A stretch of DNA of 64,000 nt from Candidatus Pelagibacter sp. HIMB1321. Lineage in GTDB: Bacteria > Pseudomonadota > Alphaproteobacteria > Pelagibacterales > Pelagibacteraceae. The position numbers and the translations under genes are program-made. Each line of letters starts with the position of its first letter. Position 1 is the stretch's first letter. Shown here one piece after another: positions 35,584 to 43,579 of this stretch. The notes under the pieces are model-generated. The model was not told the DNA's origin and ran no database searches. It saw only the letters and a program-made list of their open reading frames with translations. The stretch spans positions 620,001-684,000 of the forward strand of contig NZ_LT840186.1 in NCBI RefSeq assembly GCF_900177485.1, written 5' to 3'.

Positions 35584-36455
35584 TTATTTAAAACTCGGCC
35601 TGCGACAGTGCCAAGTTTTTTAATGGTTTCTTTAGTTCTTTTTTCTGGAGATGTTATAATTGCAACATCTAAACAATTATTTGTTGGATCATTTGGATCA
35701 ATATGGCTTTGATAGTTATCAATCAAATTTTTAATCATTACTTTAGCTTTTTCAGCATTACTTAATAAAATTTTAATAACTTGCTGAACATCAACATTTT
35801 CATGATTTGGATGCCAACAATCAAAATCAGTAACCATTGAAACAGATGCGTATCTAATCTCTGCCTCTCTTGCAAGTTTAGCTTCTGGCATATTGGTCAT
35901 TCCAATAACATCTGCATTCCAAGATCTATATAAATTAGACTCTGCTAAAGTTGAAAACTGAGGTCCTTCCATTACAACATAAGTCCCATTTCTCTGATAA
36001 TCTATATTTGATTTTTTTATTGCATCTTCACAAGCATTCATAAGACCATTTGAAGTCGGATGTGCCATTGAAACATGTGCAACAATTTCATCTTCAAAAA
36101 AAGTTTTTTCTCTTGCAAAAGTTCTATCAATAAACTGATCAACAATTACAAATTTACCAGGTGGTAAATTTTCTTTTAGAGATCCAACAGCTGAAACAGA
36201 TACTATATCGCTCACACCTAATTGTTTTAAGGCATCAATATTTGCTCTAAAATTTATTTTTGTTGGTGAAATAAAATGACCTCTTCCATGTCTTGGAAGA
36301 AAATATACTTCATTGTCATTGTATTTGGTTTTAAGTATTTCATCAGATGGTTTTCCCCAAGGGGTATCAAGAAGAGAAATTAGTTCTCTTTCTTTAAATT
36401 CTTCAACATCGTATAAGCCACTACCACCGATTATTGCTAATTTATTTATTGTCAT
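35580..36455 (-). CDS. mtnP: S-methyl-5'-thioadenosine phosphorylase
   Basis: A ~291-residue phosphorylase that splits MTA into adenine and methylthioribose-1-phosphate. It has IIGGSGLYDVEEF at the start, the phosphate site LPRHGRGH, the NFRANIDALKQLGV segment, EGPQFSTLAES, MTNMPEAKLAREAEI and SMVTDFDCW, which fit the MTAP type. I use the ATG at 36455; an upstream in-frame TTG (36461) adds only two residues. It is divergent from apt with 33 bases between starts, so the adenine it releases can be salvaged by the neighbouring enzyme. Confidence 0.94.
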   Translation of the reverse strand: MTINKLAIIGGSGLYDVEEFKERELISLLDTPWGKPSDEILKTKYNDNEVYFLPRHGRGHFISPTKINFRANIDALKQLGVSDIVSVSAVGSLKENLPPGKFVIVDQFIDRTFAREKTFFEDEIVAHVSMAHPTSNGLMNACEDAIKKSNIDYQRNGTYVVMEGPQFSTLAESNLYRSWNADVIGMTNMPEAKLAREAEIRYASVSMVTDFDCWHPNHENVDVQQVIKILLSNAEKAKVMIKNLIDNYQSHIDPNDPTNNCLDVAIITSPEKRTKETIKKLGTVAGRVLNK

Positions 36456-36488
36456 AACCAAAATATAATTTAATTATAATTTATACTT

Positions 36489-37016
36489 ATGAATTTAAAA
36501 GAACATATTAGATCAATTAAAGACTATCCAAAAAAAGGAATATTATTTAGGGATATAACAACATTAATTAAGAATGAAAAAGCTTTCTCTGAAACTATTG
36601 ATCAAATAATAGAAAGATCTAAGAAATATAAGATTGATAAAATTGCAGCAATTGAATCACGGGGTTTCGTTTTTGCCTCCGCTGTATCATATCTCCTAAA
36701 AAAACCTTTCATTCTATTGAGAAAAAAAAATAAATTACCAGCAGACGTGCACTCTGTAGATTTTGAATTAGAATATGGAACTGCGACTATAGAAATGCAC
36801 AAAGATTCAGTTGAAAAAGATGAAAATATTTTAATCATAGATGACTTAATAGCTACTGGGGGTACAGCCGAAGCTGCTGCAAAACTTGTAGAAATTTCAG
36901 GTGGTAAAGTATGTTGTTTTATTTTTGTGATAAACTTATTTGATCTTAAAGGGTCAGATAATCTTATCAATAATGGCTACAAAGTTGAAAATCTTATAAA
37001 TTTTCCAGGGCACTAA
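36489..37016 (+). CDS. apt: Adenine phosphoribosyltransferase
   Basis: A 175-residue type I phosphoribosyltransferase that converts adenine and PRPP to AMP. Visible motifs are DYPKKGILFRDIT at the N-terminus, AAIESRGFVFASAV, the flexible-loop segment RKKNKLP, EYGTATIEMHKDSV, and the PRPP loop ILIIDDLIATGGTAEAA (residues ~115-131). It is divergently transcribed next to mtnP, whose product adenine it uses. A methyltransferase gene follows 6 bases downstream but looks unrelated in function. Confidence 0.95.
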   Translation: MNLKEHIRSIKDYPKKGILFRDITTLIKNEKAFSETIDQIIERSKKYKIDKIAAIESRGFVFASAVSYLLKKPFILLRKKNKLPADVHSVDFELEYGTATIEMHKDSVEKDENILIIDDLIATGGTAEAAAKLVEISGGKVCCFIFVINLFDLKGSDNLINNGYKVENLINFPGH

Positions 37017-37022
37017 AATTAT

Positions 37023-37700
37023 ATGGAAAAACTTAATCCACTGAAGAAAATATTTAATAAGTTTTATTATGAACTTTTTATAGAAAATTTTAAAGAAAAG
37101 GTAGTTTATGATTTCCCCCAAGATTACTTTAGATGGGATTTAATTGATTACTTAATTAAAAAGTATGATTACAAAGATTATTTAGAAATTGGATGTGATA
37201 GAGATCAATTATTTTCAAGGATCAAATTAAAAAATAAAATAGGAGTAGATCCTTATAGTGGTGGAAATGTAAGAAAAACAAGTGACGACTTCTTCTTAGA
37301 AAATAATAAGAGTTTTGATTTAGTATTTATTGATGGCTTGCATACTTACGCTCAAGTTAAGAAGGATATCTTAAACTCAGTCAAATTTTTAAATACCAAT
37401 GGAATAATACTAGTACACGATTGCTTGCCAGACACAATGTCTAAACAAGCTGTGCCAAGATATAAAATGCAGTGGAATGGAGATGTTTGGAAGGCAATTG
37501 TAGATTTGAGACAGAATCCAGATCTAGATATCTATACATGTGAAATGGATCAAGGCATCGGTATAATTAAAAAAAGAAATAATACTTCAATATTAAAACT
37601 TTCGACTGAAATAGAAAAACTTAAATTCAAAGATTATTTTAATAACTACAAAGAGTATATGAGAGTTATAAATTTAGATGAGTTTAAAAAAAAGTTTTAA
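37023..37700 (+). CDS. Class I SAM-dependent methyltransferase
   Basis: A 225-residue methyltransferase-fold protein (Methyltransf_24-like). The SAM-binding region is YLEIGCDRDQLFSRIK, then IGVDPYSGG, DLVFIDGLHTYAQVKKDI and GIILVHDCLPD. It resembles the methyltransferase at 16106-16804 in domain order. It borders a glycosyltransferase and the dTDP-rhamnose-type genes, so modification of a surface sugar is plausible. The substrate is unknown. Its last 4 bases overlap the 3' end of the convergent GT2 gene. Confidence 0.8.
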   Translation: MEKLNPLKKIFNKFYYELFIENFKEKVVYDFPQDYFRWDLIDYLIKKYDYKDYLEIGCDRDQLFSRIKLKNKIGVDPYSGGNVRKTSDDFFLENNKSFDLVFIDGLHTYAQVKKDILNSVKFLNTNGIILVHDCLPDTMSKQAVPRYKMQWNGDVWKAIVDLRQNPDLDIYTCEMDQGIGIIKKRNNTSILKLSTEIEKLKFKDYFNNYKEYMRVINLDEFKKKF

Positions 37701-38551
37701 TAAAATTTTGGTCTATACCAGGAACTTTTCCCAATTATAGCATTCAGTAAGCCTAAAAATCTAAAAAGATTTTTTATCATCTTTTCTCTATTCATTAGCA
37801 TCAAATTAAAAATAAATTTCAAAGAGAGAAATAAAAGTTGGGGAAAAAATTTAATTATTGCTGATAAATGAGAATTATTTTTTTTATAAAAATAAAAACT
37901 CGACCACATCCAATGCCAATTTCTACATTTTTCAAATTCAAAACCTAAGTTTGATGATTGTGCTGCTAAATGTTTAATTTTAGCAGTTTTAGTTACATAA
38001 ATTGAATACCCTTTTTTTACTAAACGTTTGCATAAATCAATTTCTTCTAAATAAAGAAAAAAATTTTCATCAAATTTTCTAATACTTTGAATTTTTTTAA
38101 TATCAACTAGCATTGCAAAACCCTTAACATAACTAACTTTGAATTTTTTTTTTGTTTCAAACTTTTTTAAATCATTAAAAAAACCATAATTTTTATCATT
38201 TGATATGGGAGCTAGAATTGAAAGATCTGAATTATCAATTTCATTGAGTGTTTTTAATAATTCATTTTCACAATTTCTTTTTAAAATAGTGTCTGGGTTT
38301 AAAATGAATAGATATTTAGTTTTACATAGATTTATAATTTTATTATTACCAGCACCATACCCAATGTTTTTCTTTGAAAGTATAAATTTGATATTTGGAA
38401 ATTGAGATAAAATTTTTTTTTTTAAAGTAAGATCGTTTGAATTATCAAAAATAATAATTTTTTTGATTTTTTTTATGCTTTTTAAACATTCAAAAATAAC
38501 CTTTTCACTGTTAAAAGTAACTATACCAACGGTTATATCTTTGAAATTCAT
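37697..38551 (-). CDS. Family 2 glycosyltransferase (rhamnosyltransferase-like)
   Basis: A 284-residue GT-A protein. VGIVTFNSEKVIFECLKSI at the start, the IIFDNSNDLT segment, KKNIGYGAGNNKII and the DxD-like FILNPDTIL (about residue 95) fit GT2 enzymes, including rhamnosyltransferases of the WbbL type. A C-terminal hydrophobic region and basic tail suggest association with the membrane. Genes for dTDP-sugar synthesis start 39 bases away on the other strand, suggesting but not proving a rhamnose-like donor. Confidence 0.85.
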   Translation of the reverse strand: MNFKDITVGIVTFNSEKVIFECLKSIKKIKKIIIFDNSNDLTLKKKILSQFPNIKFILSKKNIGYGAGNNKIINLCKTKYLFILNPDTILKRNCENELLKTLNEIDNSDLSILAPISNDKNYGFFNDLKKFETKKKFKVSYVKGFAMLVDIKKIQSIRKFDENFFLYLEEIDLCKRLVKKGYSIYVTKTAKIKHLAAQSSNLGFEFEKCRNWHWMWSSFYFYKKNNSHLSAIIKFFPQLLFLSLKFIFNLMLMNREKMIKNLFRFLGLLNAIIGKSSWYRPKFY

Positions 38552-38590
38552 TTAAAAATTTTTCATTATATTATAAGAGTAATCTTAAAA

Positions 38591-39607
38591 ATGAATAGAA
38601 ATATCATTGTTACAGGCGGTTTAGGGTTTATTGGAAGTAATTTAATAGATTTGCTAATTAAAAAAAAATATTTTGTTATCAATTTAGATAAGGTTACTTA
38701 TTCATCAAATTTTTATAATGTTAAAGATCATTCAAAAAATTATAAATTTATTAAAACTGATATTGGCAACAGACTTAAAATTTTAAAAATATTAAAAAAA
38801 TATAAGCCAAAATTTATCTATAATTTAGCTGCAGAAACACATGTAGATAGATCTATCGATGGCCCAAAAAATTTTATCAACAGCAATATAGTTAGTTTAT
38901 TCAAATTTTTAGAATGCTTAAGAAGTTTCTATAAAAGTAATAAATCATTTAAATTAATCCATATCTCTACTGATGAAGTCTATGGAGATATTTTGTATGG
39001 AAGATCAAATGAAGATTACCCTTATAAACCAAGTTCACCTTATGCAGCTTCTAAAGCTGCTTCAGACCACTTGGTCTATTCATATTATAGAACTTATAAA
39101 TTACCTTTTTTAGTAACTAATTGTTCAAACAATTATGGACCTAAACAACACCCTGAAAAATTAATTCCTAAACTGATATATAATATTTTAAATAACTTAC
39201 CTTTGCCACTTTATGGAAATGGAAAAAATTCTCGTGAGTGGCTGCATGTTGCAGATCACTGCACAGCCTTACATCAAGTTGCTACTAAAGGAAAACCAGG
39301 TGAATTTTATAACATTGGTTCTGGGATAAACTTTTCAAATTTTAAAATTACAAATTTACTTATTAAAATTGCTAAAAAATATATGGCTCTTGGTAAAGAT
39401 ACAAGAATTAGGTTTATAAAAGATAGACCTGGACATGATGTTAGGTACGCATTGAATAGTAATAAAATTAAAAAAGAAATAAAATGGAAGTCAAAAATTA
39501 AAATTGAAAAAGGTTTAGAAGAGACATTTAAATGGTATTTAGATAATAAAAAATATTTTATGACAATAAAAAAAAATCATATTACTAAAAGGTTGGGTAA
39601 AGGATGA
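38591..39607 (+). CDS. rfbB: dTDP-glucose 4,6-dehydratase
   Basis: A 338-residue extended SDR enzyme. The NAD site VTGGLGFIGSNLIDLL is at the N-terminus. HVDRSIDGPKNFINSN, HISTDEVYGDI (with the catalytic Asp-Glu) and YAASKAASDHLV (YxxxK) are specific to RmlB-type dehydratases. It converts dTDP-glucose to dTDP-4-keto-6-deoxyglucose. It is the first gene of a translationally coupled set; its stop overlaps the rfbA start by 4 bases. The low-complexity Lys-rich stretches reflect the strong A bias of this region. Confidence 0.95.
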   Translation: MNRNIIVTGGLGFIGSNLIDLLIKKKYFVINLDKVTYSSNFYNVKDHSKNYKFIKTDIGNRLKILKILKKYKPKFIYNLAAETHVDRSIDGPKNFINSNIVSLFKFLECLRSFYKSNKSFKLIHISTDEVYGDILYGRSNEDYPYKPSSPYAASKAASDHLVYSYYRTYKLPFLVTNCSNNYGPKQHPEKLIPKLIYNILNNLPLPLYGNGKNSREWLHVADHCTALHQVATKGKPGEFYNIGSGINFSNFKITNLLIKIAKKYMALGKDTRIRFIKDRPGHDVRYALNSNKIKKEIKWKSKIKIEKGLEETFKWYLDNKKYFMTIKKNHITKRLGKG

Positions 39608-40470
39608 TAAGAAAAGGTATAATTCTTGCTGGTGGTCTTGGAACAAGGATGAGTCCTTTGACTAAAGCAGTCAATAAACAATTACTCCCAATTTACGATA
39701 AACCTCTAATTTTTTATCCACTTTCAATACTTATGTTGGCTAAAATTAAAGAGATCTTGATCATCGTTAATAAAGGACAGTTAGATCAATATAAAAAAAT
39801 TATCCCTGATGGCAAAAGACTTGGAATAAAGATTGAATATGCGGAGCAAGAAAAACCTAAAGGTCTTCCTGATGCTTTTATAATAGGAAAAGAATTTATA
39901 AAAAAAGAAAATGTTGCACTAATTTTAGGCGATAACTTCTTTTACGGTCAATCTTTAACCACGATGCTTAAAAAATGTGTGCAATTAAAAAGTGGTGCTA
40001 AAGCCATTCTTCATAAAGTGGCAAATCCTGAAAAATTTGGAGTCGCTAAAGTAAAAAAAAATAAAATATTATCTATAAAAGAAAAACCCAAAAAATTCTT
40101 ATCTGATCTTGCAATAACTGGTTTATATTTTTTTGATAATAATGTTGTAAAATATGCATCAAAATTAAAACCATCAGCTAGAAATGAATTGGAAATCACT
40201 GATATTTTAAACGAATACAAGAAAAAAAATAAATTAAGTGCTGATTTTATTGGGAGAGGTGGTGCTTGGTTAGATACAGGTTCAATTGATGATTTTTATA
40301 AGACCACAAATTTTGTATCTGCAATAGAAAATCGTCAAGGATTTAAAATTGCCTGCATAGAGGAAATAGCTTTTAACAATGGTTGGATTAAAAAAAAAGA
40401 TATTCTTTCCTCAATAAAATTTTATGGAAAATGTGACTATTCCAAATATCTCAAAAAAATAATCTCTTGA
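39604..40470 (+). CDS. rfbA: Glucose-1-phosphate thymidylyltransferase
   Basis: A 288-residue nucleotidyltransferase of the RmlA family. GIILAGGLGTRMSPLT and KQLLPIYDKPLIFYPLS at the N-terminus, LILGDNFFYG (about residues 105-114), EKPKKFLSD and GRGGAWLDTGS are diagnostic. It forms dTDP-glucose from dTTP and glucose-1-phosphate. It overlaps rfbB and rfbC by 4 bases each. Confidence 0.95.
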   Translation: MIRKGIILAGGLGTRMSPLTKAVNKQLLPIYDKPLIFYPLSILMLAKIKEILIIVNKGQLDQYKKIIPDGKRLGIKIEYAEQEKPKGLPDAFIIGKEFIKKENVALILGDNFFYGQSLTTMLKKCVQLKSGAKAILHKVANPEKFGVAKVKKNKILSIKEKPKKFLSDLAITGLYFFDNNVVKYASKLKPSARNELEITDILNEYKKKNKLSADFIGRGGAWLDTGSIDDFYKTTNFVSAIENRQGFKIACIEEIAFNNGWIKKKDILSSIKFYGKCDYSKYLKKIIS

Positions 40471-40994
40471 TGATTATAAAAACAAAATTTAAAGATCTTT
40501 ATCTTATTAAAAATAAAGCTTTTCATGACAAAAGAGGATATTTTAAAGAATTAATCCGGGAAAATATAATAAAGAAAAAATTTCCCTTCCATGTAATGTC
40601 TTATTCAAAAAAAAATGTTTTAAGAGGTTTGCATTTGCAAACTAAAAATTCACAGGCAAAATTTATTACAGTAGTTAAAGGTAGAATTTTTGATGTCGCC
40701 GTTGATTTAAGAAAAAAATCTAAAACTTACAAAAAGGTTTTTTCTTCAATCTTAAGCGAAAAAAACTCAAAATCTATATTTATACCAGCAGGTTTTGCAC
40801 ATGGATTTCTCTCTTTAGACAAAGAAAACTTCATTGTTTATAGTTGTAACCATTATAGAGATGAAAAATCAGAATTAACAATTCAATATAACGATAAAAG
40901 TTTAGAAATTAAATGGCCAAAAAAAAAATTTATTCTCTCCGAAAAGGATAAAAATGGAATAAGTATTTCAGAATTTGAAAACAAAAAAAAATGA
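40467..40994 (+). CDS. rfbC: dTDP-4-dehydrorhamnose 3,5-epimerase
   Basis: A 175-residue cupin-type epimerase of the RmlC family. DKRGYFKELIRE, VLRGLHLQ (with the catalytic His), KGRIFDVAVDLRKKSKTY and FIPAGFAHGFLSL match the family. It is translationally coupled to rfbA and to the next reductase gene. Together the three assigned genes lead to dTDP-4-keto-L-rhamnose. Confidence 0.93.
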   Translation: MMIIKTKFKDLYLIKNKAFHDKRGYFKELIRENIIKKKFPFHVMSYSKKNVLRGLHLQTKNSQAKFITVVKGRIFDVAVDLRKKSKTYKKVFSSILSEKNSKSIFIPAGFAHGFLSLDKENFIVYSCNHYRDEKSELTIQYNDKSLEIKWPKKKFILSEKDKNGISISEFENKKK

Positions 40995-41701
40995 ATGATA
41001 AAATTTTAGTAACTGGTGGAGATGGAAGGTTTGCTAAGATTCTAAAAAAACAAAATATTTTATTAAATCTATTTTTTGCCTCAAAAAAAGAATGTAATAT
41101 TTTAGACTTAAAATCCCTAGAAAAAATAATTAAGAAAATTAAACCAAAGATAATTATTCATTGTGCTGGTCTATCTAGACCTATGAACATTCATGAAAAA
41201 AATATTATTAAAAGTATTGATTTAAATATCATAGGCACAGCAAATGTTGTTAAAATATGTAAAAAATTTAAAATAAAGTTAGTTTATTTCTCAACTGGTT
41301 ATGTTTATGAGGGCACTAAGGGCAACTATTCTGAAAAAGATCCAGTAAAACCATTTAATAACTATGGTTTATCTAAACTTGGTGGCGAATGTGCAGTGAA
41401 AATGTATAAAAACTCATTGATCCTCAGAATCACAATGACTGAAAAACCATTTAAATTTCAACAAGCTTATACAAATTTAAAGTCTAATTTTTTATTTCAT
41501 GAAGATTTAGTTAAAATATTACCAAAACTTATCAATCAAACGGGTGTAATAAATGTTGGGGGAAAATCTCAGTCTGTATATTCATTTGCAAAAACTTTTA
41601 ATAAAAAAGTTAAAAGTATAAAATCTCCTAAAACGAACAAACTTCCACTTAATCAGACAATGAATCTAAAAAAACTCAAAAAAATTCTCAAGAAAAAATA
41701 A
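40991..41701 (+). CDS. Short dTDP-4-dehydrorhamnose reductase-like SDR protein
   Basis: A 236-residue SDR-family sugar-nucleotide reductase in the position of rfbD. VTGGDGRFAKILKK, HCAGLSRPMNIHEKN, YFSTGYVYEGTKGNYSE and YGLSKLGGE (YxxxK) are RmlD-like. RmlD is usually 280-300 residues; the substrate-binding C-terminal part here is shortened, so it may be RmlD, or a reductase making a different deoxysugar. Its stop is only 7 bases from the distal attachment-site copy of the mobile island, so it marks the chromosomal edge. It is not obviously truncated by the insertion. Confidence 0.8.
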   Translation: MNDKILVTGGDGRFAKILKKQNILLNLFFASKKECNILDLKSLEKIIKKIKPKIIIHCAGLSRPMNIHEKNIIKSIDLNIIGTANVVKICKKFKIKLVYFSTGYVYEGTKGNYSEKDPVKPFNNYGLSKLGGECAVKMYKNSLILRITMTEKPFKFQQAYTNLKSNFLFHEDLVKILPKLINQTGVINVGGKSQSVYSFAKTFNKKVKSIKSPKTNKLPLNQTMNLKKLKKILKKK

Positions 41702-41708
41702 TGTTATT

Positions 41709-41754
41709 GGTAGCGGGAAGTGGGATCGAACCACTGACCTCGGGCTTATGAGTC
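41709..41754 (-). repeat. Attachment-site copy 1: 46-bp tRNA-Met 3' fragment
   Basis: Identical over 46 bp to the 3' part of the intact tRNA-Met gene (57683-57728), from one base inside the CCA end through the T arm to the anticodon stem. The 5' half of the tRNA is absent; after the shared block the sequence changes to CTATCGCCATG. This marks the outer (distal) boundary of the island next to the rfb genes. Confidence 0.9.
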
Positions 41755-41893
41755 TATCGCCATGAACCCTTGAGCGTACCTCTAGAACAATTACTCCTGT
41801 AAATGCTCTCTTTCCTTTCTAAGCATATTGAATCAAATTAAAGAATCTTAGTCAAGAACCAATGTCATTGACGCACTATTGGAGCAGGATAAT
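41755..41893. repeat. Distal element end, copy 1, with arm-like repeat
   Basis: Nearly the same as 52569-52702: shared TCTAGAACAATTACTCCTG and AATGCTCTCTTTCC blocks, then AAAGAATCTTAGTCAAG, the 11-bp palindrome CAATGTCATTG and a TTGACGC / TTGGAGC pair. TTGACGC starts at 41868, 159 bp from the core start, the same distance as in copy 2 (52682). The conservation and constant spacing suggest a recombinase or accessory-protein binding region. Confidence 0.7.
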
Positions 41894-41906
41894 TTAATAT
41901 TAAGGG

Positions 41907-41936
41907 TGAGACTGCAGAAATTAATCTGCAGTCTCA
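41907..41936. repeat. Perfect 12-bp inverted repeat (hairpin)
   Basis: TGAGACTGCAGA (41907-41918) and TCTGCAGTCTCA (41925-41936) are exact reverse complements around an AATTAA loop. It is far more stable than surrounding AT-rich DNA. There is no T-run on either strand, so it is not a standard terminator. It lies between the element end and the cysteine synthase fragment. It may be a recombination-associated structure, a transcription block or part of an RNA. Confidence 0.7.
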
Positions 41937-42057
41937 GTTATGATCAAGGATTTTATATAAAAAAAACTATCTGAGGTTAAATAAATATATCAAATTTAAG
42001 TTATTTTTTAACCAACAATTATCTTGTTATTAAAAATGAAAATATTAAGATTTTGTT

Positions 42058-42225
42058 ATGAATATTGAAATTTTAATTGCTGGAGCAATAAGACTTGGAA
42101 AAGAATTAGGACCAGGAAAAACAATTGTTACAATTCTCTGTGACAAATCAGACACATACAACTCGAAGATGTTTAATAAAGAGTTTTTACAGTCAAAAAA
42201 CCTACCTTTTCCAAATTGGCTATAA
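42058..42225 (+). pseudogene. C-terminal fragment of a cysteine synthase (CysK-like)
   Basis: A 55-codon open frame. Its translation contains IRLGKELGPGKTIVTILCD followed by KMFNKEFL and ends LPFPNWL, matching the last ~55 residues of PLP-dependent cysteine synthase family proteins. The catalytic lysine and the rest of the enzyme (~270 residues) are missing, and upstream sequence is low-complexity AT-rich DNA. It is read as a decayed remnant carried at the element end, not a functional enzyme. It could be expressed as a small peptide, but I see no ribosome site. Confidence 0.65.
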
Positions 42226-42304
42226 TGCACATAGCAGCATTGTAATAAAACAGTTACACTTTCATTATAGTTTAGTCTTAAGTTAACCTCAAAAAGGAGA
42301 ACAA

Positions 42305-42589
42305 ATGGAAAAAGAAATGTTAGTAGTTGCTAAATTAAAAGAAGGCATGTTTGAAAAATTTATGGGTTTCATGCAATCACCTGAAGGTTTAGCAGAAAGA
42401 GCAAAAGTTGCAGTAGTGGAAAAAACAATTGGAACAGTTACTCCAGATAAAAGTACAGTTATGTTCAAAATTTTCTGCACTGATGAAGCTGCTTTAAATA
42501 AGTTTATTGAAGGTACAGAAGTATCAAAACCAATCATGGATGCTGTTTTAGATAGCTATTCAATTTATAATTTAACAAAGGTAAAATAG
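42305..42589 (+). CDS. Small unknown protein, possible dimeric alpha/beta-barrel (DUF3764-like)
   Basis: A 94-residue soluble protein without a recognised catalytic motif. Its order (beta strand MLVVAKLKEG, helix with KFMGFMQSPEG, strand, VMFKIFCTDEAALNKFIEG, final helix/strand) resembles ferredoxin-like dimeric barrels such as the cyanobacterial DUF3764 family; this is a resemblance only. A strong AGGAGA site ends 4 bases before the ATG. It is the first gene of a same-strand series of small genes inside the mobile element. A weak promoter-like pair (TTGTAA, 17 bases, CATTAT) lies at 42240-42268. Confidence 0.7.
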   Translation: MEKEMLVVAKLKEGMFEKFMGFMQSPEGLAERAKVAVVEKTIGTVTPDKSTVMFKIFCTDEAALNKFIEGTEVSKPIMDAVLDSYSIYNLTKVK

Positions 42590-42596
42590 GGGAAAT

Positions 42597-42884
42597 ATGA
42601 AAAACTATATGGTAACGCACACTTTTAAATCAAAAGAAATGAAAGATAAATTTAGTGAAACAGTAGCTTCTATGAAAATGGAAGATATTGTTAAATCAAT
42701 GACAAGTGATAAAGCAGCATGTCAAATGACTTGGAATACTCCAGGGGATACTATGGAGATGTTTTGCTGGTGGAAAGGAACTGATCCTGAAGCTATAAAA
42801 AATCAACTAGGTCAAATGAATGATTTTTTTGAACCTCACAAATTCGTTGAGTGTAATGACGATGTAATGGATTACAATAAGTAA
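42597..42884 (+). CDS. Small unknown protein with conserved Cys/Trp residues
   Basis: A 95-residue soluble protein starting 7 bases after the previous gene. It alternates strands and helices (MVTHTFKSKEMKD, AACQMTWNTPGDTMEMFCWWKGTD), like the preceding protein, suggesting another ferredoxin-like barrel. Two cysteines and the FCWW cluster stand out, but no known active site is recognised. Its stop overlaps the next ATG by one base, so the pair is translationally coupled. Function unknown. Confidence 0.7.
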   Translation: MKNYMVTHTFKSKEMKDKFSETVASMKMEDIVKSMTSDKAACQMTWNTPGDTMEMFCWWKGTDPEAIKNQLGQMNDFFEPHKFVECNDDVMDYNK

Positions 42885-43198
42885 TGAAAGCAATATATAC
42901 AAGAACTATTGGCGTTTATGATCATAAACTAAGTGAAGCTATGGAAATATCAAAAGGCTTAGCTGAGGTAAGAAAGAAACATTATCCAGATCATGAGGTT
43001 TATTTTTCAATACAAATTGGTGGTAACCCAAGAGCTATAAGAGAAACAGTTATTGGTGAACACTTTGATGAAAAAGCAATGGAAAGAGATTCAAATATGT
43101 CCTCGGATCCAAAATATGCTGAACTTATGAAAAAAATGGAAGGTGTATTTAAAGAAGGAACAATGCAAGATGAATTTAGGATAATTTTTAATGATTAA
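42884..43198 (+). CDS. Small unknown protein, NIPSNAP/barrel-like
   Basis: A 104-residue soluble protein coupled to the gene before it (one-base overlap) and overlapping the following gene by 8 bases. The order YTRTIGVYDHKLSEAMEI, HEVYFSIQIGGNP, RAIRETVIGEHFDEKAMER and a C-terminal helix/strand looks like a third alpha/beta-barrel protein, in the manner of NIPSNAP-like proteins. I do not recognise the family with certainty. Function unknown. Confidence 0.68.
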   Translation: MKAIYTRTIGVYDHKLSEAMEISKGLAEVRKKHYPDHEVYFSIQIGGNPRAIRETVIGEHFDEKAMERDSNMSSDPKYAELMKKMEGVFKEGTMQDEFRIIFND

Positions 43199-43562
43199 AA
43201 AAACTTTTATAATTTTTGGGATTTTAATTTATCCATTTTGCTCAGTCGCAGAAACAAATGATCAAAAAAAATTGGTAGATTGTGCTGGAATTTATTACAC
43301 TTATAGCATGATACCACAAGGTCAATTAGAATTAGACAAGATAGTTCATTCAATAGCTGCAAAAAAGTTTCTTAATTCTCATTTGTTAAAGACAGGACTT
43401 AACGAGGATAAGTTAAATAAGGATCTATTAGCTATAGTAGATGAGCTATATGGGCAACCTTATGAAGGAGATAAAGTTAAAAAATGTGATGATTTTGTCT
43501 ACAAAACAATCTCAAATTCAAAAGAAGAAATACTAAAAATAGTAAACTCTGGAGTTTATTAA
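43191..43562 (+). CDS. Secreted or periplasmic unknown protein
   Basis: A 123-residue protein with an N-terminal signal peptide (MIKKTFIIFGILIYPFCSVA, cleavage after SVA likely). The mature part is about 100 residues, with two cysteines (VDCAG and VKKCDDF) that could form a disulfide, and mostly helical character. Function is unknown. It overlaps the previous gene by 8 bases. With the next membrane protein it gives the operon an envelope component. Confidence 0.7.
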   Translation: MIKKTFIIFGILIYPFCSVAETNDQKKLVDCAGIYYTYSMIPQGQLELDKIVHSIAAKKFLNSHLLKTGLNEDKLNKDLLAIVDELYGQPYEGDKVKKCDDFVYKTISNSKEEILKIVNSGVY

Positions 43563-43579
43563 ATTAAGAAAGGAATAAT

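Noticed and set aside
41709..41790. Possible second tRNA gene at the rfb side of the island
   Set aside because: Only the 3' part of the tRNA is present; the D arm and 5' acceptor strand are missing, so it cannot fold as a tRNA.
41862..41893. Small open frame starting ATGTCATTGACGC in the element-end repeats
   Set aside because: The frames from the different copies end at different points and change after a few codons, so the conservation is at DNA level and not protein level.
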